The notes beneath the pieces are model-generated. The model saw nothing but the letters and a program-made list of their open reading frames with translations, was not told where the DNA came from and made no database searches. Positions 18,401-27,206 of a DNA stretch of 64,000 nt are shown here, one piece after another. Both the position numbers and the translations under genes were made by a program. The stretch lies in NCBI RefSeq assembly GCF_007829035.1, contig NZ_VIVQ01000001.1, positions 620,001-684,000 of the forward strand. The letters are read 5' to 3'. Source of the DNA: Rudaeicoccus suwonensis (lineage in GTDB: Bacteria > Actinomycetota > Actinomycetes > Actinomycetales > Dermatophilaceae). Within the stretch, counting starts at the first letter, position 1, and every line of letters starts with the position of its first letter.

Positions 18401-19116
18401 AAAAACCGCTCACGGACACCGCGCACGACCGGTTGCAGACCATCGCCAGTCACACCGACCTCGGCGCTGGCATGCAGGTGGCGATGAAGGACCTCGAGAT
18501 CCGCGGCGCCGGCAACCTGCTCGGCGGTGAGCAGTCCGGTCACATCGCCGGCGTCGGCTTCGACCTCTACGTGCGCATGGTCGGTGAGGCCGTGGCCGAT
18601 TTCCGCGGCGACGGGTCGACCCCGCCACCGGCGGAGGTCAAGATCGAGTTGCCCGTCGACGCGCACCTGCCGCACGACTACGTGCCCGGCGAGCGGTTGC
18701 GCCTGGAGGCCTACAAGAAGCTCGCCACGGTCGAAGACGAAGCCACGCTCGGTGAAATCGAGGCCGAACTCCGCGACAGGTATGGCGCTCCGCCCGAGCC
18801 CGTGCAGCACTTGTTCGAGGTGGCGCGTCTTCGCACGATCGCCCGCCGGGCCGGCATCAGTGACGTCGCGTTGCAGGGTCGCTCGGTGCGCTTCTCGCCG
18901 GTCGACCTGCGCGAGAGCCAGCAGTTGCGGCTCGAGCGCATCTACAAGGGCACTCTCGTCAAACCGGCGCTGCACCAGATCCTGGTGCCGCAGCCCAAGA
19001 CGGCGCCGGTCGGTGGGCAGCCGTTGTGCAACACCGACGTGCTGAAGTGGGCCGCCCAGTTGATCGAGGCCGTGCTTCTCGACGATGTAGCAGCGGCTGC
19101 AAACGCCACCCAGTGA
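15499..19116 (+). CDS. mfd: Transcription-repair coupling factor Mfd
   Basis: The ~1205-residue product has the usual Mfd length and order: a UvrB-like N-terminal region, the RNA-polymerase-interaction region beginning LRPGDHVVHEQHGVGKF (~530), the translocase motor and a C-terminal TRCF domain. Walker A GDVGYGKTE is near residue 675 and the DEEQ box near 775. Helicase motifs SATPIPRTLEM and QLRGRVGR follow. Mfd removes RNA polymerase stalled at lesions and recruits UvrA. GTG 15499 was chosen because AAGGAG lies ten bases upstream and the length then fits; an upstream in-frame ATG at 15442 has no such site. Confidence 0.96.
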   Translation: MSLAPVLDLLASDESVGRMLGHVGNANLVDVAVAPGARAALLSLITGATGGAPASAGTDHASSMVLAVTATGREAGDLATALRSFMPAERVVEFPSWETLPHERLSPRSDTVGRRLAVLRRLAHPDSEDDTYGPVDVVVASVRAVMQPIAKGLGDLAPVSLRAGQDADLPQVVAALAGAAYTRTDLVERRGEFAVRGGILDVFPPTQEHPLRVEFWGDTVEEIRWFKVADQRSLEVSEHGLWAPPCRELLLTDAVRERARALAAQLPGVQDMLLKVAEGIAVEGMESLAPLLLGSQMETLLDVLPQGAHIALSDPERVRTRAHDLVATSAEFLSASWANAAAGNAVPVDLQSVLGTASYWSLAELRDHALTTGRAWWTFSSFASDAELIEFSEDELAGERVTIPTTEVPAYRGSTEQAVADIQQWTRDKQRVLIVTEGPGLGHRVGEVLRENDVVCRRAEHLEPGVAELATGCLGHGFALPTSDLVLLTESDLTGSAGQGGSTKDMRKMPSKRRNVVDPLQLRPGDHVVHEQHGVGKFVEMMQRTMAGATREYLVIEYAPSKKGQPGDRLFVPTDQLDQVTRYVGGEQPTLNKMGGSDWQTTKSRARRHVRQIAAELIQLYSARMATEGHSFAPDTPWQRELEDAFAYVETPDQLSSIDEVKADMEKSVPMDRLICGDVGYGKTEIAVRAAFKAIQDGKQVAVLVPTTLLVKQHQQTFAERYAGFPVTVRALSRFQSDREATEVIEGLRTGAVDLVIGTHRLLSGEVKFKDLGLVVVDEEQRFGVEHKEQLKQMRTAVDVLAMSATPIPRTLEMAVTGIREMSTLATPPEERHPVLTFVGAYDEKQVTAAIRRELMREGQVFYVHNKVSSIEKAAARLRELVPEARVVTAHGKMSEHRLEDVVTGFWERESDVLVCTTIVETGLDISNANTLIVERSDMLGLSQLHQLRGRVGRGRERAYSYFLFPPEKPLTDTAHDRLQTIASHTDLGAGMQVAMKDLEIRGAGNLLGGEQSGHIAGVGFDLYVRMVGEAVADFRGDGSTPPPAEVKIELPVDAHLPHDYVPGERLRLEAYKKLATVEDEATLGEIEAELRDRYGAPPEPVQHLFEVARLRTIARRAGISDVALQGRSVRFSPVDLRESQQLRLERIYKGTLVKPALHQILVPQPKTAPVGGQPLCNTDVLKWAAQLIEAVLLDDVAAAANATQ

Positions 19117-19200
19117 CAGGTGCGGGCAACCTTGGTCCCGCTGTCCTGACCCGCCCTGGCATGATGAGTGCCGATCATTCGTCTGGAGAGGTTCTTACGT

Positions 19201-19758
19201 ATGCCGAACATCCGGCGCGCCAACTACATCCGCGCCGCGGTCGCCGCGGTCACTGCCTGCTGCGCTCTGACGCTGACCGGTTGCGGCAGCGACAGCGTCA
19301 TACACAACGGGAATGACGGCGTCAGCTTCGCCGGCGGTTCGGCCACCGCTGCCGATCTGCAGGCCGCTTCGGTGCAGATCACCCAGGCGCTCGGCCAGGG
19401 GACGATCACTCCGGGCGATGTCGCGACTGTTCTGGCGCTCGGCCCGGCCGCCGTCAAGCTCGGCCAGCAGCACGACGTGGCCGTCTCCGAAGCGCAGATC
19501 CAGAACGCCTATCCGTCGGTGAAGTTCAACCGGACCGCGCTGCAGGCGCTGCAGTCCAACGACCTGCTCAGCCAGTTGCAGACATCGGACCCTGCGGGTG
19601 TGACGGCGCTGCTGGCCTCGGCCAAGGTGAACCTCAATCCGCGATACGGCACCTGGATCGCCGGCCAAGGCGCCGTCGCAGCCAGTGAACCGTGGATCAA
19701 GTCGACCCCGAGCTCGTCCGCCCCGGCTGTCGAGCAGAACGGCCACCCGGCCCCGTGA
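19201..19758 (+). CDS. Small lipoprotein, SurA-N-like
   Basis: The 185-residue protein begins with a basic N-terminus, a hydrophobic segment and the lipobox LTGC, followed by GSDS, so it should be exported and lipid-anchored. The rest is Ala/Gln-rich and predicted helical, resembling the N-terminal region of SurA-type foldases, but no catalytic PPIase domain follows. The start ATG 19201 has GGAGAGG upstream. It sits between mfd and mazG, where a SurA-like lipoprotein is common in actinobacteria. Its stop overlaps mazG by four bases. The chaperone role is inferred. Confidence 0.75.
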   Translation: MPNIRRANYIRAAVAAVTACCALTLTGCGSDSVIHNGNDGVSFAGGSATAADLQAASVQITQALGQGTITPGDVATVLALGPAAVKLGQQHDVAVSEAQIQNAYPSVKFNRTALQALQSNDLLSQLQTSDPAGVTALLASAKVNLNPRYGTWIAGQGAVAASEPWIKSTPSSSAPAVEQNGHPAP

Positions 19759-20705
19759 CCTCGGGCACAGCGGCGTCGCTGACGCTGCTGGTGACCAGTC
19801 CTCGAGTTCCTGCCGGTCTGATGTCTCGCGACGCGTGGGACGTCCTGGCTTCTGCCGCAACGGTTTTCGCAGCTGACGCCGACGATCCGGTGACGGCTGC
19901 AATCGCCACGTCGGGCGTCGAGGTGGCGGTTCTGTCAGCCGACACAGCCGAGCAGCGTGCCCGTGCATTGGTCGAATCCGCCGAGCATGCCCCGGTCGTC
20001 TGGATCGGCTCCCCGGACGCCGACCCCGGTCTGACCGATGCGCTCGCCGGTGAACTGACGCGCCTTGAGCAACCACCCTCGATCGAGGTGCTGGTCGCGT
20101 CCTGGGATCTGCCCGGAGCTCGCATGCTGGATGCGGTCGCAGTGATGGACACGCTGCGCTCACCCGGCGGCTGTCCGTGGGATGCCGAACAGACCCATGC
20201 ATCGCTGAGCAAGTACCTGCTGGAAGAAGCCCACGAGGCCGTTGAGGCCATCGAGGCCGACGACTCCGAGCATCTGGCCGAGGAGCTCGGCGACGTGCTC
20301 CTGCAGGTCCTGTTTCACGCTCGGATCGCCGCCGAGAGCGATGCCGGCTTCGACATCGACGACGTCGCAGCCGGGCTGGTCGCCAAGATGCTCCGCCGCC
20401 ATCCACACGTGTTCGCCGACGGTGAGGCATCCTCGCCGGAGGAGGTCGAGGCGGCGTGGGAGACGATCAAGGCCGAGGAGAAGCCCGAGCGCGATCGAGC
20501 CGATCTGCTGGCCGGGATCCCGGTCTCGTTGTCCACCCTGCTCATCGCCGACAAGGTGCTCGCCCGCGCCGAGCGCCGCGGCACGCCAGTGGCGCTCGAT
20601 GGCGACGACATCGGCTCGCGATTGCTCCACCTTGTCGCTTCCGCGCGCGAGAGCGGCCAGTCGGCCGATGCCCTGCTGCGAGCACGTCTGAGGGCGGTCA
20701 CCTAG
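19755..20705 (+). CDS. mazG: MazG nucleoside triphosphate pyrophosphohydrolase
   Basis: The product is ~316 residues with the MazG core in the middle: GGCPWDAEQTHASL, then EEAHEAVEAIE and EELGDVLLQV, which supply the acidic residues that bind magnesium. An N-terminal extension of ~120 residues resembles a tetrapyrrole-methylase-like remnant, common in actinobacterial MazG. The enzyme hydrolyses NTPs or dNTPs to the monophosphate and pyrophosphate, which helps sanitise nucleotide pools. GTG 19755 overlaps the upstream TGA (GTGA), suggesting coupling; a longer in-frame start would run deep into the lipoprotein gene. Confidence 0.92.
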   Translation: MTSGTAASLTLLVTSPRVPAGLMSRDAWDVLASAATVFAADADDPVTAAIATSGVEVAVLSADTAEQRARALVESAEHAPVVWIGSPDADPGLTDALAGELTRLEQPPSIEVLVASWDLPGARMLDAVAVMDTLRSPGGCPWDAEQTHASLSKYLLEEAHEAVEAIEADDSEHLAEELGDVLLQVLFHARIAAESDAGFDIDDVAAGLVAKMLRRHPHVFADGEASSPEEVEAAWETIKAEEKPERDRADLLAGIPVSLSTLLIADKVLARAERRGTPVALDGDDIGSRLLHLVASARESGQSADALLRARLRAVT

Positions 20706-20755
20706 TGCGGTGGGTCGCCCGCGACGGCAGCAGCCTCAGACCTGCTGCACCGCAC
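20705..20755. terminator. Possible hairpin terminator between mazG and the LysR gene
   Basis: Nested inverted repeats join GTGCGGTG (20705-20712) to CACCGCAC (20748-20755) and GCAGCAG (20727-20733) to CTGCTGC (20742-20748). It overlaps the ends of two convergent genes; no T-run is present. Confidence 0.4.
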
Positions 20756-21659
20756 CGGAGCTGAGTGCGACGGTCCTGGCCACCTCGGCAGCGGTTGTCT
20801 GCAGCGCGGTCACGGCGACATCGACCGCGCGCGGTCGTGGGGGAGCGCCATACGTGACGACCTGCACGCGCCTGGTCGCCGCCAACCGGGTGACGCGGAC
20901 GCCCGGGTGACGATGCGCTGCCAGCGCGAGCCCCGGCAGGATGCTCACCAGATCACCCTCGGCGACCAGCGCCTGCACGGCGATGTAGTCGTCGGTCGCG
21001 AAGCTGATGTCGGGCTCGAAACCCGCGGCACCGCACAGATCCACCAACTGTGCGCGGCACCGCTGACAGCCGGCGACCCAGCGAGTCTCTCGATGAGCGC
21101 GCAGCGCGCGGTCCGCCCGTCGTGACGGTGTGCCGGTCGGCTCGACCAGATAGAGGTGATCGTCGGCCAGCGTCGTCGAGGTCAGTTGTGGTGACGGCTC
21201 GTCATCGGCATATGTGAACGTCACCGCGACGTCGATGGCTCCGGCCCGCAGCATCGCGATCGCGTCGGGCGGCTCGGCCTCCACCAGTTCGACGGCGACG
21301 CCGGGTGCACCCGTGCGCAGACGTGTCAGCATGGCGGGCACCAGCGTCGCGGCAGCTGAGGGAAATGTACCCAATCGCACTCTGCCCGAACGTAATCCGG
21401 CCGCCGCCTGCAGTTCGTCCTCGGCACGCTGCGCGAGGGCGAGGATCTCTTGCGCACGTGTGGCGAGCGCCTCGCCCTCAGCTGTCAGTCGGACGCCGCG
21501 GCCGACTCGCTGCAGCAGCACGGTGCCGGTCTCCGCCTCCAGCCGCTGCAGGTGGTGGGAGATCGTGGGCTGACCGTAGTGCAATTCGTCGGCGGCAGAG
21601 CTGACAGAGCCGGTCCTGGCGACAGCGACGAGAGCCTGCAGACGGCGAAGATCGAGCAT
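20736..21659 (-). CDS. LysR-family transcriptional regulator
   Basis: The 307-residue protein starts MLDLRRLQALVAVARTGSV, the standard LysR N-terminal winged helix-turn-helix, with the recognition region YGQPTISHHLQRLE. The rest is a LysR-type periplasmic-binding-protein-like effector domain. I prefer the ATG at 21659 to an in-frame ATG twelve codons upstream because it matches the family N-terminus. It is divergent from the PLP dehydratase gene, with 85 bp between starts, so it probably regulates that gene and itself. The effector is unknown. Confidence 0.88.
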   Translation of the reverse strand: MLDLRRLQALVAVARTGSVSSAADELHYGQPTISHHLQRLEAETGTVLLQRVGRGVRLTAEGEALATRAQEILALAQRAEDELQAAAGLRSGRVRLGTFPSAAATLVPAMLTRLRTGAPGVAVELVEAEPPDAIAMLRAGAIDVAVTFTYADDEPSPQLTSTTLADDHLYLVEPTGTPSRRADRALRAHRETRWVAGCQRCRAQLVDLCGAAGFEPDISFATDDYIAVQALVAEGDLVSILPGLALAAHRHPGVRVTRLAATRRVQVVTYGAPPRPRAVDVAVTALQTTAAEVARTVALSSGAVQQV

Positions 21660-21688
21660 CTCGCATATATATCGAAGATGTCGCTGGA

Positions 21689-21703
21689 ATTGCAATAATC
21701 AAT
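21689..21703. promoter_or_regulatory. Candidate LysR-type operator (T-N11-A dyad)
   Basis: The dyad ATTG-N7-CAAT spans 21689-21703 in the short divergent region, fitting the T-N11-A rule for LysR-type binding sites. A second overlapping CAAT-N2-ATTG follows at 21700-21709. Confidence 0.5.
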
Positions 21704-21744
21704 CTATTGGACTGATACGACGGTCGGCCTTCACACTGGCTGTC

Positions 21745-22716
21745 ATGACAGCGCTGACCTTTGCCGGAGTCCTGCAGGCCGCTGACGCGATCGCCACGGA
21801 GTTGCCGCCCACGCCTTCGTGGAGCTACCCGGCACTCAACGCCACTGTCGGCTGCGACATCGTCGTCAAACACGAAAACGTCCAGCCCACGGGCGCTTTC
21901 AAGGTTCGAGGCGGTGTCTCCTTCATCTCCGGGCTGAGCGAGCAGGAGCGTTCGCGCGGGCTGGTGACCGCGTCGACCGGCAATCACGCTCAGAGCGTGG
22001 CGTATGCCGCGCGGCTGGTCGGAGCACAGGCCACCGTCGTCATGCCCGAGTCCGCGCCACAGGAGAAGGTCCTGGCCACGCAGCTTCTCGGCGCGACCGT
22101 CGTGACCTTCGGCGGCACCATGGGGGAGTCGTGCGACCACGCCCGCGAGTTCGCCGCCAGCACCGGCATGCGCTTCGTCAGCCCGGGTGACGAGCCGGCC
22201 ATCGTGCACGGGCACGCGACCATCTATCTCGAACTGCTGCAGCGCCATCCGGACCTCGAGGCGATCTACGTGCCGGTCGGCAGCGGCTCCGGTGCCGCCG
22301 GCGCCTGCGTGGTCCGCGACGCCATCGCCCCCGGCTGCCGCATCATCGGTGTGCAGTCGCAGCTGGCGCCCGCGGCATACAACTCGTGGCGATCCGGCCA
22401 GGTCGAGTCCGCGGAGTGCCACACCCGATTCAGCGGTGTCGCGACTTCGCGCGGATCGGCGCTGCCACTGTCGGTGATGCACCCGCGACTGGACGACTTC
22501 GTGCTGGTCAGCGACGAGCAGATCACCGACGCGATGCGCCTGCTGGCCGGCACCGCGCACACCCTGGCCGAGGGTGCGGCGGCCGCCTCGCTGGCCGGTC
22601 TGCTGCGCGACGAGCATCGCCCGCAACGCTGCGCGGTCGTGTGCACCGGCGGAAATGCCGACGCCTCCGAGCTGGCCGATCTGGCGGCGAGCAGGCACCT
22701 GGCCGCGGCCCTCTGA
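21745..22716 (+). CDS. Threonine/serine dehydratase-like PLP enzyme
   Basis: The 323-residue protein is a fold-type II PLP enzyme. The PLP lysine is K53 in QPTGAFKVRGG, the substrate loop is TASTGNHAQSVA, and the phosphate-binding glycine loop is VGSGSGAAG. It matches catabolic threonine ammonia-lyases or serine dehydratases in size and lacks the C-terminal ACT regulatory domain of biosynthetic IlvA. It would deaminate threonine or serine to an oxo-acid and ammonia in the cytosol. Threonine, serine or hydroxyaspartate-type substrates are all possible. Control by the divergent LysR regulator is likely. Confidence 0.85.
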   Translation: MTALTFAGVLQAADAIATELPPTPSWSYPALNATVGCDIVVKHENVQPTGAFKVRGGVSFISGLSEQERSRGLVTASTGNHAQSVAYAARLVGAQATVVMPESAPQEKVLATQLLGATVVTFGGTMGESCDHAREFAASTGMRFVSPGDEPAIVHGHATIYLELLQRHPDLEAIYVPVGSGSGAAGACVVRDAIAPGCRIIGVQSQLAPAAYNSWRSGQVESAECHTRFSGVATSRGSALPLSVMHPRLDDFVLVSDEQITDAMRLLAGTAHTLAEGAAAASLAGLLRDEHRPQRCAVVCTGGNADASELADLAASRHLAAAL

Positions 22717-22809
22717 CGTCGGGCCGCGAACCGGCTCGCGTTGTTACTGCCCAGTCCGCGGGTCGCTCCCCGCCCTGCGGGCACAAGGCGGATAGGCTCC
22801 ACGACGTAG

Positions 22810-24162
<1,353 letters not shown>

Positions 24163-24204
24163 TCGCAGCATCGACATACCAATGGACCGCCGGAAGGAGT
24201 GGAC

Positions 24205-24744
24205 ATGACACGGGACGCCCGCCCAAGCGGCCGCAACCAGCCTCGTTCGTCCACCCGTCCGGCGGTCAACCGGCCGGTCTCCGGGCGCCCGTCGGCCCCT
24301 CGGGGCACGCAGACCAAGCCGTCGACGAAGCCGGCTCGTCGTGCCCGGGTGACAAACTCCCGGGTGAGCCGCACCCCGCGGAATCCGCGCTCGATGCGGC
24401 GGCTTGCGGTCATCGGTGTGCTGCTGGTCTTCCTGGCCGTCGTCATCACGCCGACGCTGCGCGCCTATCTCGCCCAGCGCTCGCAGATCGGCCAGTTGAC
24501 TCAGCAGGTCGCCGCCCAGCAGGCCAACATCACCTCGTTGCAGAACCAGCAGAAGCAGTTGAACGACCCCAAGTACATCGCCGCCCAGGCGGGCGCACAG
24601 TTGGCATTCGCCAAGCCGGGTCAGACCCTGACGATCTACGTCACCACGGAGCCCAGCGCAGCGGCGAAGGCGGCCGCAGCGGCCAAGAAGGCCACGTGGT
24701 ACGGCTCGCTGTGGCAGTCGGTCGTCAACTCCGGCAAGCACTGA
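24205..24744 (+). CDS. FtsB/DivIC-family septum formation initiator
   Basis: The 179-residue protein has a long basic, Arg/Pro-rich cytoplasmic tail (~1-65), one transmembrane helix (LAVIGVLLVFLAVVITPTL), and an extracytoplasmic coiled coil (QIGQLTQQVAAQQANITSLQ) with the Asp-Pro-x-Tyr-I-x-x-x-A motif that typifies FtsB/DivIC. In the family it forms part of the FtsQ-FtsB-FtsL complex that activates septal wall synthesis. GGAAGGA six bases upstream supports ATG 24205 over GTG 24199. The Ala/Lys-rich C-terminus is unremarkable. Confidence 0.88.
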   Translation: MTRDARPSGRNQPRSSTRPAVNRPVSGRPSAPRGTQTKPSTKPARRARVTNSRVSRTPRNPRSMRRLAVIGVLLVFLAVVITPTLRAYLAQRSQIGQLTQQVAAQQANITSLQNQQKQLNDPKYIAAQAGAQLAFAKPGQTLTIYVTTEPSAAAKAAAAAKKATWYGSLWQSVVNSGKH

Positions 24745-24754
24745 ACGCGCTCGT

Positions 24755-25342
24755 ATGACGCATCAGCCTGATTCCTCCGTGGACCCTGCCGACATCGCGG
24801 CGATGGAAGCACAGCTGGGGCGTCTGCCTCGCGGCGTCGTCGACATCGCGCACCGTTGCCCGTGCGGCTGCCCGGACGTGGTCCGCACGCTGCCGCGTCT
24901 GCCCGGCGGCACGCCCTTTCCGACAACCTTCTATGCGACCTGTCCGAAGCTGACCGGCGCGATCAGCACGCTGGAAGCCCGGGGGATGATGCGGCAGATG
25001 ACGCAGGATCTGGCCGACGACCCTGTGCTGGCCGCCGGCTACCAGGCTGCGCACGAGGACTACCTGCGCCGCCGCGCGGACCTGGGGCAGGTCGCCGAGA
25101 TCGACGGTATTTCCGCCGGTGGCATGCCCGACCGCGTCAAGTGCCTGCACGTCCTGGTGGCGCATTCGCTGGCCGTCGGGCCCGGCGTCAATCCGCTCGG
25201 CGACCGCGCCCTCGAGGCGCTGCCGCAGTGGTGGCTGGGCGGCTGTTGCTCAGGCGCTGAGGGTGCCGACGCTGGTGATGCGGACACGACAGATCGCAAC
25301 GACGCGGCAGATCACAACGGCACGACGGATCAGCAGGTATGA
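24755..25342 (+). CDS. DUF501 family protein
   Basis: This 195-residue protein belongs to DUF501, recognisable from HRCPCGCPDVVRT, the PFPTTFYATCPKL segment, and RVKCLHVLVAHSLAVGPGVNPLGD. The conserved Cys and His residues suggest metal binding, but no activity is established that I know of. It always tends to sit between the FtsB-like gene and the exopolyphosphatase gene in actinobacteria. The last ~30 residues are a low-complexity Asp/Thr-rich tail that may be strain-specific. The stop overlaps the next ATG by four bases. Confidence 0.88.
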   Translation: MTHQPDSSVDPADIAAMEAQLGRLPRGVVDIAHRCPCGCPDVVRTLPRLPGGTPFPTTFYATCPKLTGAISTLEARGMMRQMTQDLADDPVLAAGYQAAHEDYLRRRADLGQVAEIDGISAGGMPDRVKCLHVLVAHSLAVGPGVNPLGDRALEALPQWWLGGCCSGAEGADAGDADTTDRNDAADHNGTTDQQV

Positions 25343-26283
25343 CGCGCGTCGCCGCCGTCGATTGCGGCACCAATTCGATCCGGTTGCTCATCGCAGACAC
25401 CGACGGTTCTCGCCTGCACGACCAGGTGCGACGGATGGAGATCGTGCGCCTCGGCCAGGGCATCGACCGAACCGGCCGAATCGCTGCCGACGCCATGGAG
25501 CGCACGCTCGCAGTCGCCCGCGAATACGCCTCGCAATGCACGCAATTGAAGGTCGATCGGGTGCGATTCGTGGCCACCTCGGCTTCCCGTGACGCAGCGA
25601 ATGCCGCCGATTTCACTGATGGTGTCGCCCGTGCCTTCGAGCGTTTCGGCATCGATCCGGAGGTCGTCACCGGTGCCGAAGAAGCGGCGCTGAGCTTTCG
25701 TGGTGCGACGAGCGTGGTCGGTGCGGGGATGCCTGCGCCATACCTGGTGATCGATCTGGGCGGAGGATCGACGGAGTTCGTGCTGGGCGAGCGGGAGGTT
25801 CGCGCCGCACGGTCGGTCGACATCGGTTGTGTGCGCCTCACCGAACGTCGGCTGCACACCGACCCGCCCACGGATGCCGAGATCGCGGCGACAATTGCGG
25901 ACATCAGTGCTGCGATCGACCAGGCCGCCGCCGAGGTGCCGCTGGATCAGGCCCGCACCCTTGTCGGACTGGCCGGCTCGGTGACGACGGTGACGGCACA
26001 CGCGCTGGGGCTGTCGTCATACGACCCGGATGTCATCGACGGGGCGCGGCTGCCGGTCGACCGGGTGATCGAGTCCTGCAATGCGCTGCTGCACGCGACC
26101 CGCGATGAGCGGGCCGCGATGGGCTTCATGCATCCGGGCCGTGTCGACGTGATCGGCTCCGGGGCGCTGATCTGGCGCACCATCGTCGAGCGCCTCGCTG
26201 GCGTTGCCGGTCTCACCGAGGTCGTCACGAGCGAGCACGACATCCTCGACGGCATCGCCCTCGGGCTCGGCGACCAGCACTGA
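25339..26283 (+). CDS. Ppx/GppA family exopolyphosphatase
   Basis: The 314-residue protein has the ASKHA-fold Ppx/GppA motifs: VAAVDCGTNSIRLLIAD at the N-terminus, FVATSASRDA, GAEEAALSFRG, and the second phosphate loop VIDLGGGSTEFVLG. It lacks the C-terminal HD-like domain of enterobacterial GppA/Ppx and matches the short actinobacterial type. Members hydrolyse polyphosphate or (p)ppGpp. Which substrate dominates here cannot be told from sequence. ATG 25339 overlaps the DUF501 stop. A tRNA gene starts 13 bp after its stop. Confidence 0.9.
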   Translation: MTRVAAVDCGTNSIRLLIADTDGSRLHDQVRRMEIVRLGQGIDRTGRIAADAMERTLAVAREYASQCTQLKVDRVRFVATSASRDAANAADFTDGVARAFERFGIDPEVVTGAEEAALSFRGATSVVGAGMPAPYLVIDLGGGSTEFVLGEREVRAARSVDIGCVRLTERRLHTDPPTDAEIAATIADISAAIDQAAAEVPLDQARTLVGLAGSVTTVTAHALGLSSYDPDVIDGARLPVDRVIESCNALLHATRDERAAMGFMHPGRVDVIGSGALIWRTIVERLAGVAGLTEVVTSEHDILDGIALGLGDQH

Positions 26284-26296
26284 CTACTCTGGGCCT

Positions 26297-26369
26297 GCCC
26301 TCGTAGCCCAACGGCAGAGGCAGGCGACTTAAAATCGCTGCAGTGCGGGTTCGAATCCCGTCGAGGGCA
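26297..26369 (+). tRNA. tRNA with anticodon UAA (Leu codon UUA) but class I body
   Basis: A 73-nt cloverleaf folds with acceptor GCCCTCG/CGAGGGC, a three-pair D stem, anticodon stem GGCGA/TCGCT, loop CTTAAAA with anticodon TAA at 26330-26332, a five-base variable loop (GCAGT), T stem GCGGG/CCCGT with TTCGAAT, and discriminator A at 26369. CCA is not encoded. The anticodon reads UUA (leucine), yet bacterial leucine tRNAs normally carry a long variable arm, which is missing here. The isotype is therefore assigned from the anticodon only. Confidence 0.85.
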
Positions 26370-26499
26370 CTGCAGGTTCGACGTATGACATCAACGCGAG
26401 GCCGTGACCTGAGCACGCTGTGTGGCGGTGAGGTACCCACGGCGGGCACCACCGGCCCCTGCGGACTGCACTGCTATGGCGCGTGATGTCTCAGCGGAT

Positions 26500-26539
26500 G
26501 CGTGATCCCCAAGGAGGGAGCGTGATCCCCAAGGAGGGA
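26500..26539. repeat. Exact tandem 20-bp duplication
   Basis: GCGTGATCCCCAAGGAGGGA occurs twice head to tail, at 26500-26519 and 26520-26539. Confidence 0.9.
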
Positions 26540-26561
26540 ATCCGGTCCACCGGTCCGCAGC

Positions 26562-26670
26562 TTCGGTGATGTCGGCCCGTCCGCCGGTCCGCCGGGTTAG
26601 CAGCGTCGCAGGTTCGGTGGCCTCGGCTGGGGTCGCAGCGTCGCAGGTTCGGTGATGTCGGCCCGTCCGC
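26562..26670. repeat. Interleaved direct repeats
   Basis: A 23-bp sequence (TTCGGTGATGTCGG and following) occurs at 26562-26584 and 26648-26670. A 20-bp sequence (GCAGCGTCGCAGGTTCGGTG) occurs at 26600-26619 and 26636-26655. Confidence 0.85.
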
Positions 26671-26819
26671 AGGTCCGGTAATGCCCGCAGGGGCGCGCGC
26701 CACGAACGTCCGGCAGCCGATGGACGCCAGCAGTTGTTGCACCACCATCCGCTGGTGTCGATCGGAGCGGTTTCCTCGGACTGTAGTCATGAGATGTCAT
26801 TCCTGGTCGCTACCGGGTC

Positions 26820-26940
26820 GAGGAAGCGGCACATGCTGACATCTCGTGGGTGCGGCGGCTTGAGGAAGCGGCACATGCTGACATCTCGTGGGTGCGGTGG
26901 CTTGAGGAGGCGGCACAAGCTGACATCTCGTGCGCGTAGC
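26820..26940. repeat. Tandem 42-bp repeat, three copies
   Basis: Units start at 26820, 26862 and 26904. The core GACATCTCGTG recurs in each and once more near 26963; its inverse GAGATGTCAT occurs at 26791. Units are directly adjacent, without spacers. Confidence 0.9.
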
Positions 26941-27087
26941 TCGTCCGATGACCGGCAACGACGGACATCTCGTGGGTGGCGCCTACCGGAAACTCGCCGA
27001 ATCGGCGAATTATCTGTGGCCAGTGGGGCCCATGAGACCAATGCGACCGATGTGGCGCTGAACCCGACCGAATCGGCGACTTGTGCA

Positions 27088-27147
27088 TGATCAGCCGCGC
27101 TCTGATCAGCCTCGCTCTGATCAGCCTCGCTCTGATCAGCCGCGCAC
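27088..27147. repeat. Tandem 15-bp repeat, four copies
   Basis: TGATCAGC begins at 27088, 27103, 27118 and 27133. Each unit contains the palindrome TGATCA. The array ends about 60 bp beyond the stop of the minus-strand permease gene and contains no obvious terminator. Confidence 0.9.
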
Positions 27148-27206
27148 CACCAGTCGCGGCCCACAGCGCAGCCGCCCTCGCCGCATGCTGTCAGCGCACG
27201 AGATCC

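Larger units (their letters stand above)
26370..27206. other. Repeat-rich intergenic region
   Basis: About 840 bp without a credible gene. It contains at least four families of short direct repeats (see the separate repeat entries). Open frames here have repeat-driven, low-complexity translations and no ribosome binding sites. Confidence 0.65.

Noticed and set aside
16636-18975. Very long open frame antisense to mfd
   Set aside because: High-GC DNA routinely leaves long antisense frames open. The translation is Arg/Val/Asp/His-rich without motifs, and the plus-strand Mfd has every expected domain.
24199-24204. GTG 24199 as the start of the FtsB/DivIC-like gene
   Set aside because: The ribosome site GGAAGGA would sit directly against it; ATG 24205 has proper spacing.
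26820-26940. Possible CRISPR array
   Set aside because: The 42-bp units are directly adjacent and near-identical over the whole length, with no unique spacers, no leader and no cas genes.
26297-27147. Integrated element using the tRNA as attachment site
   Set aside because: I find no integrase, no repeated tRNA 3' end in the window and no phage-like genes nearby.
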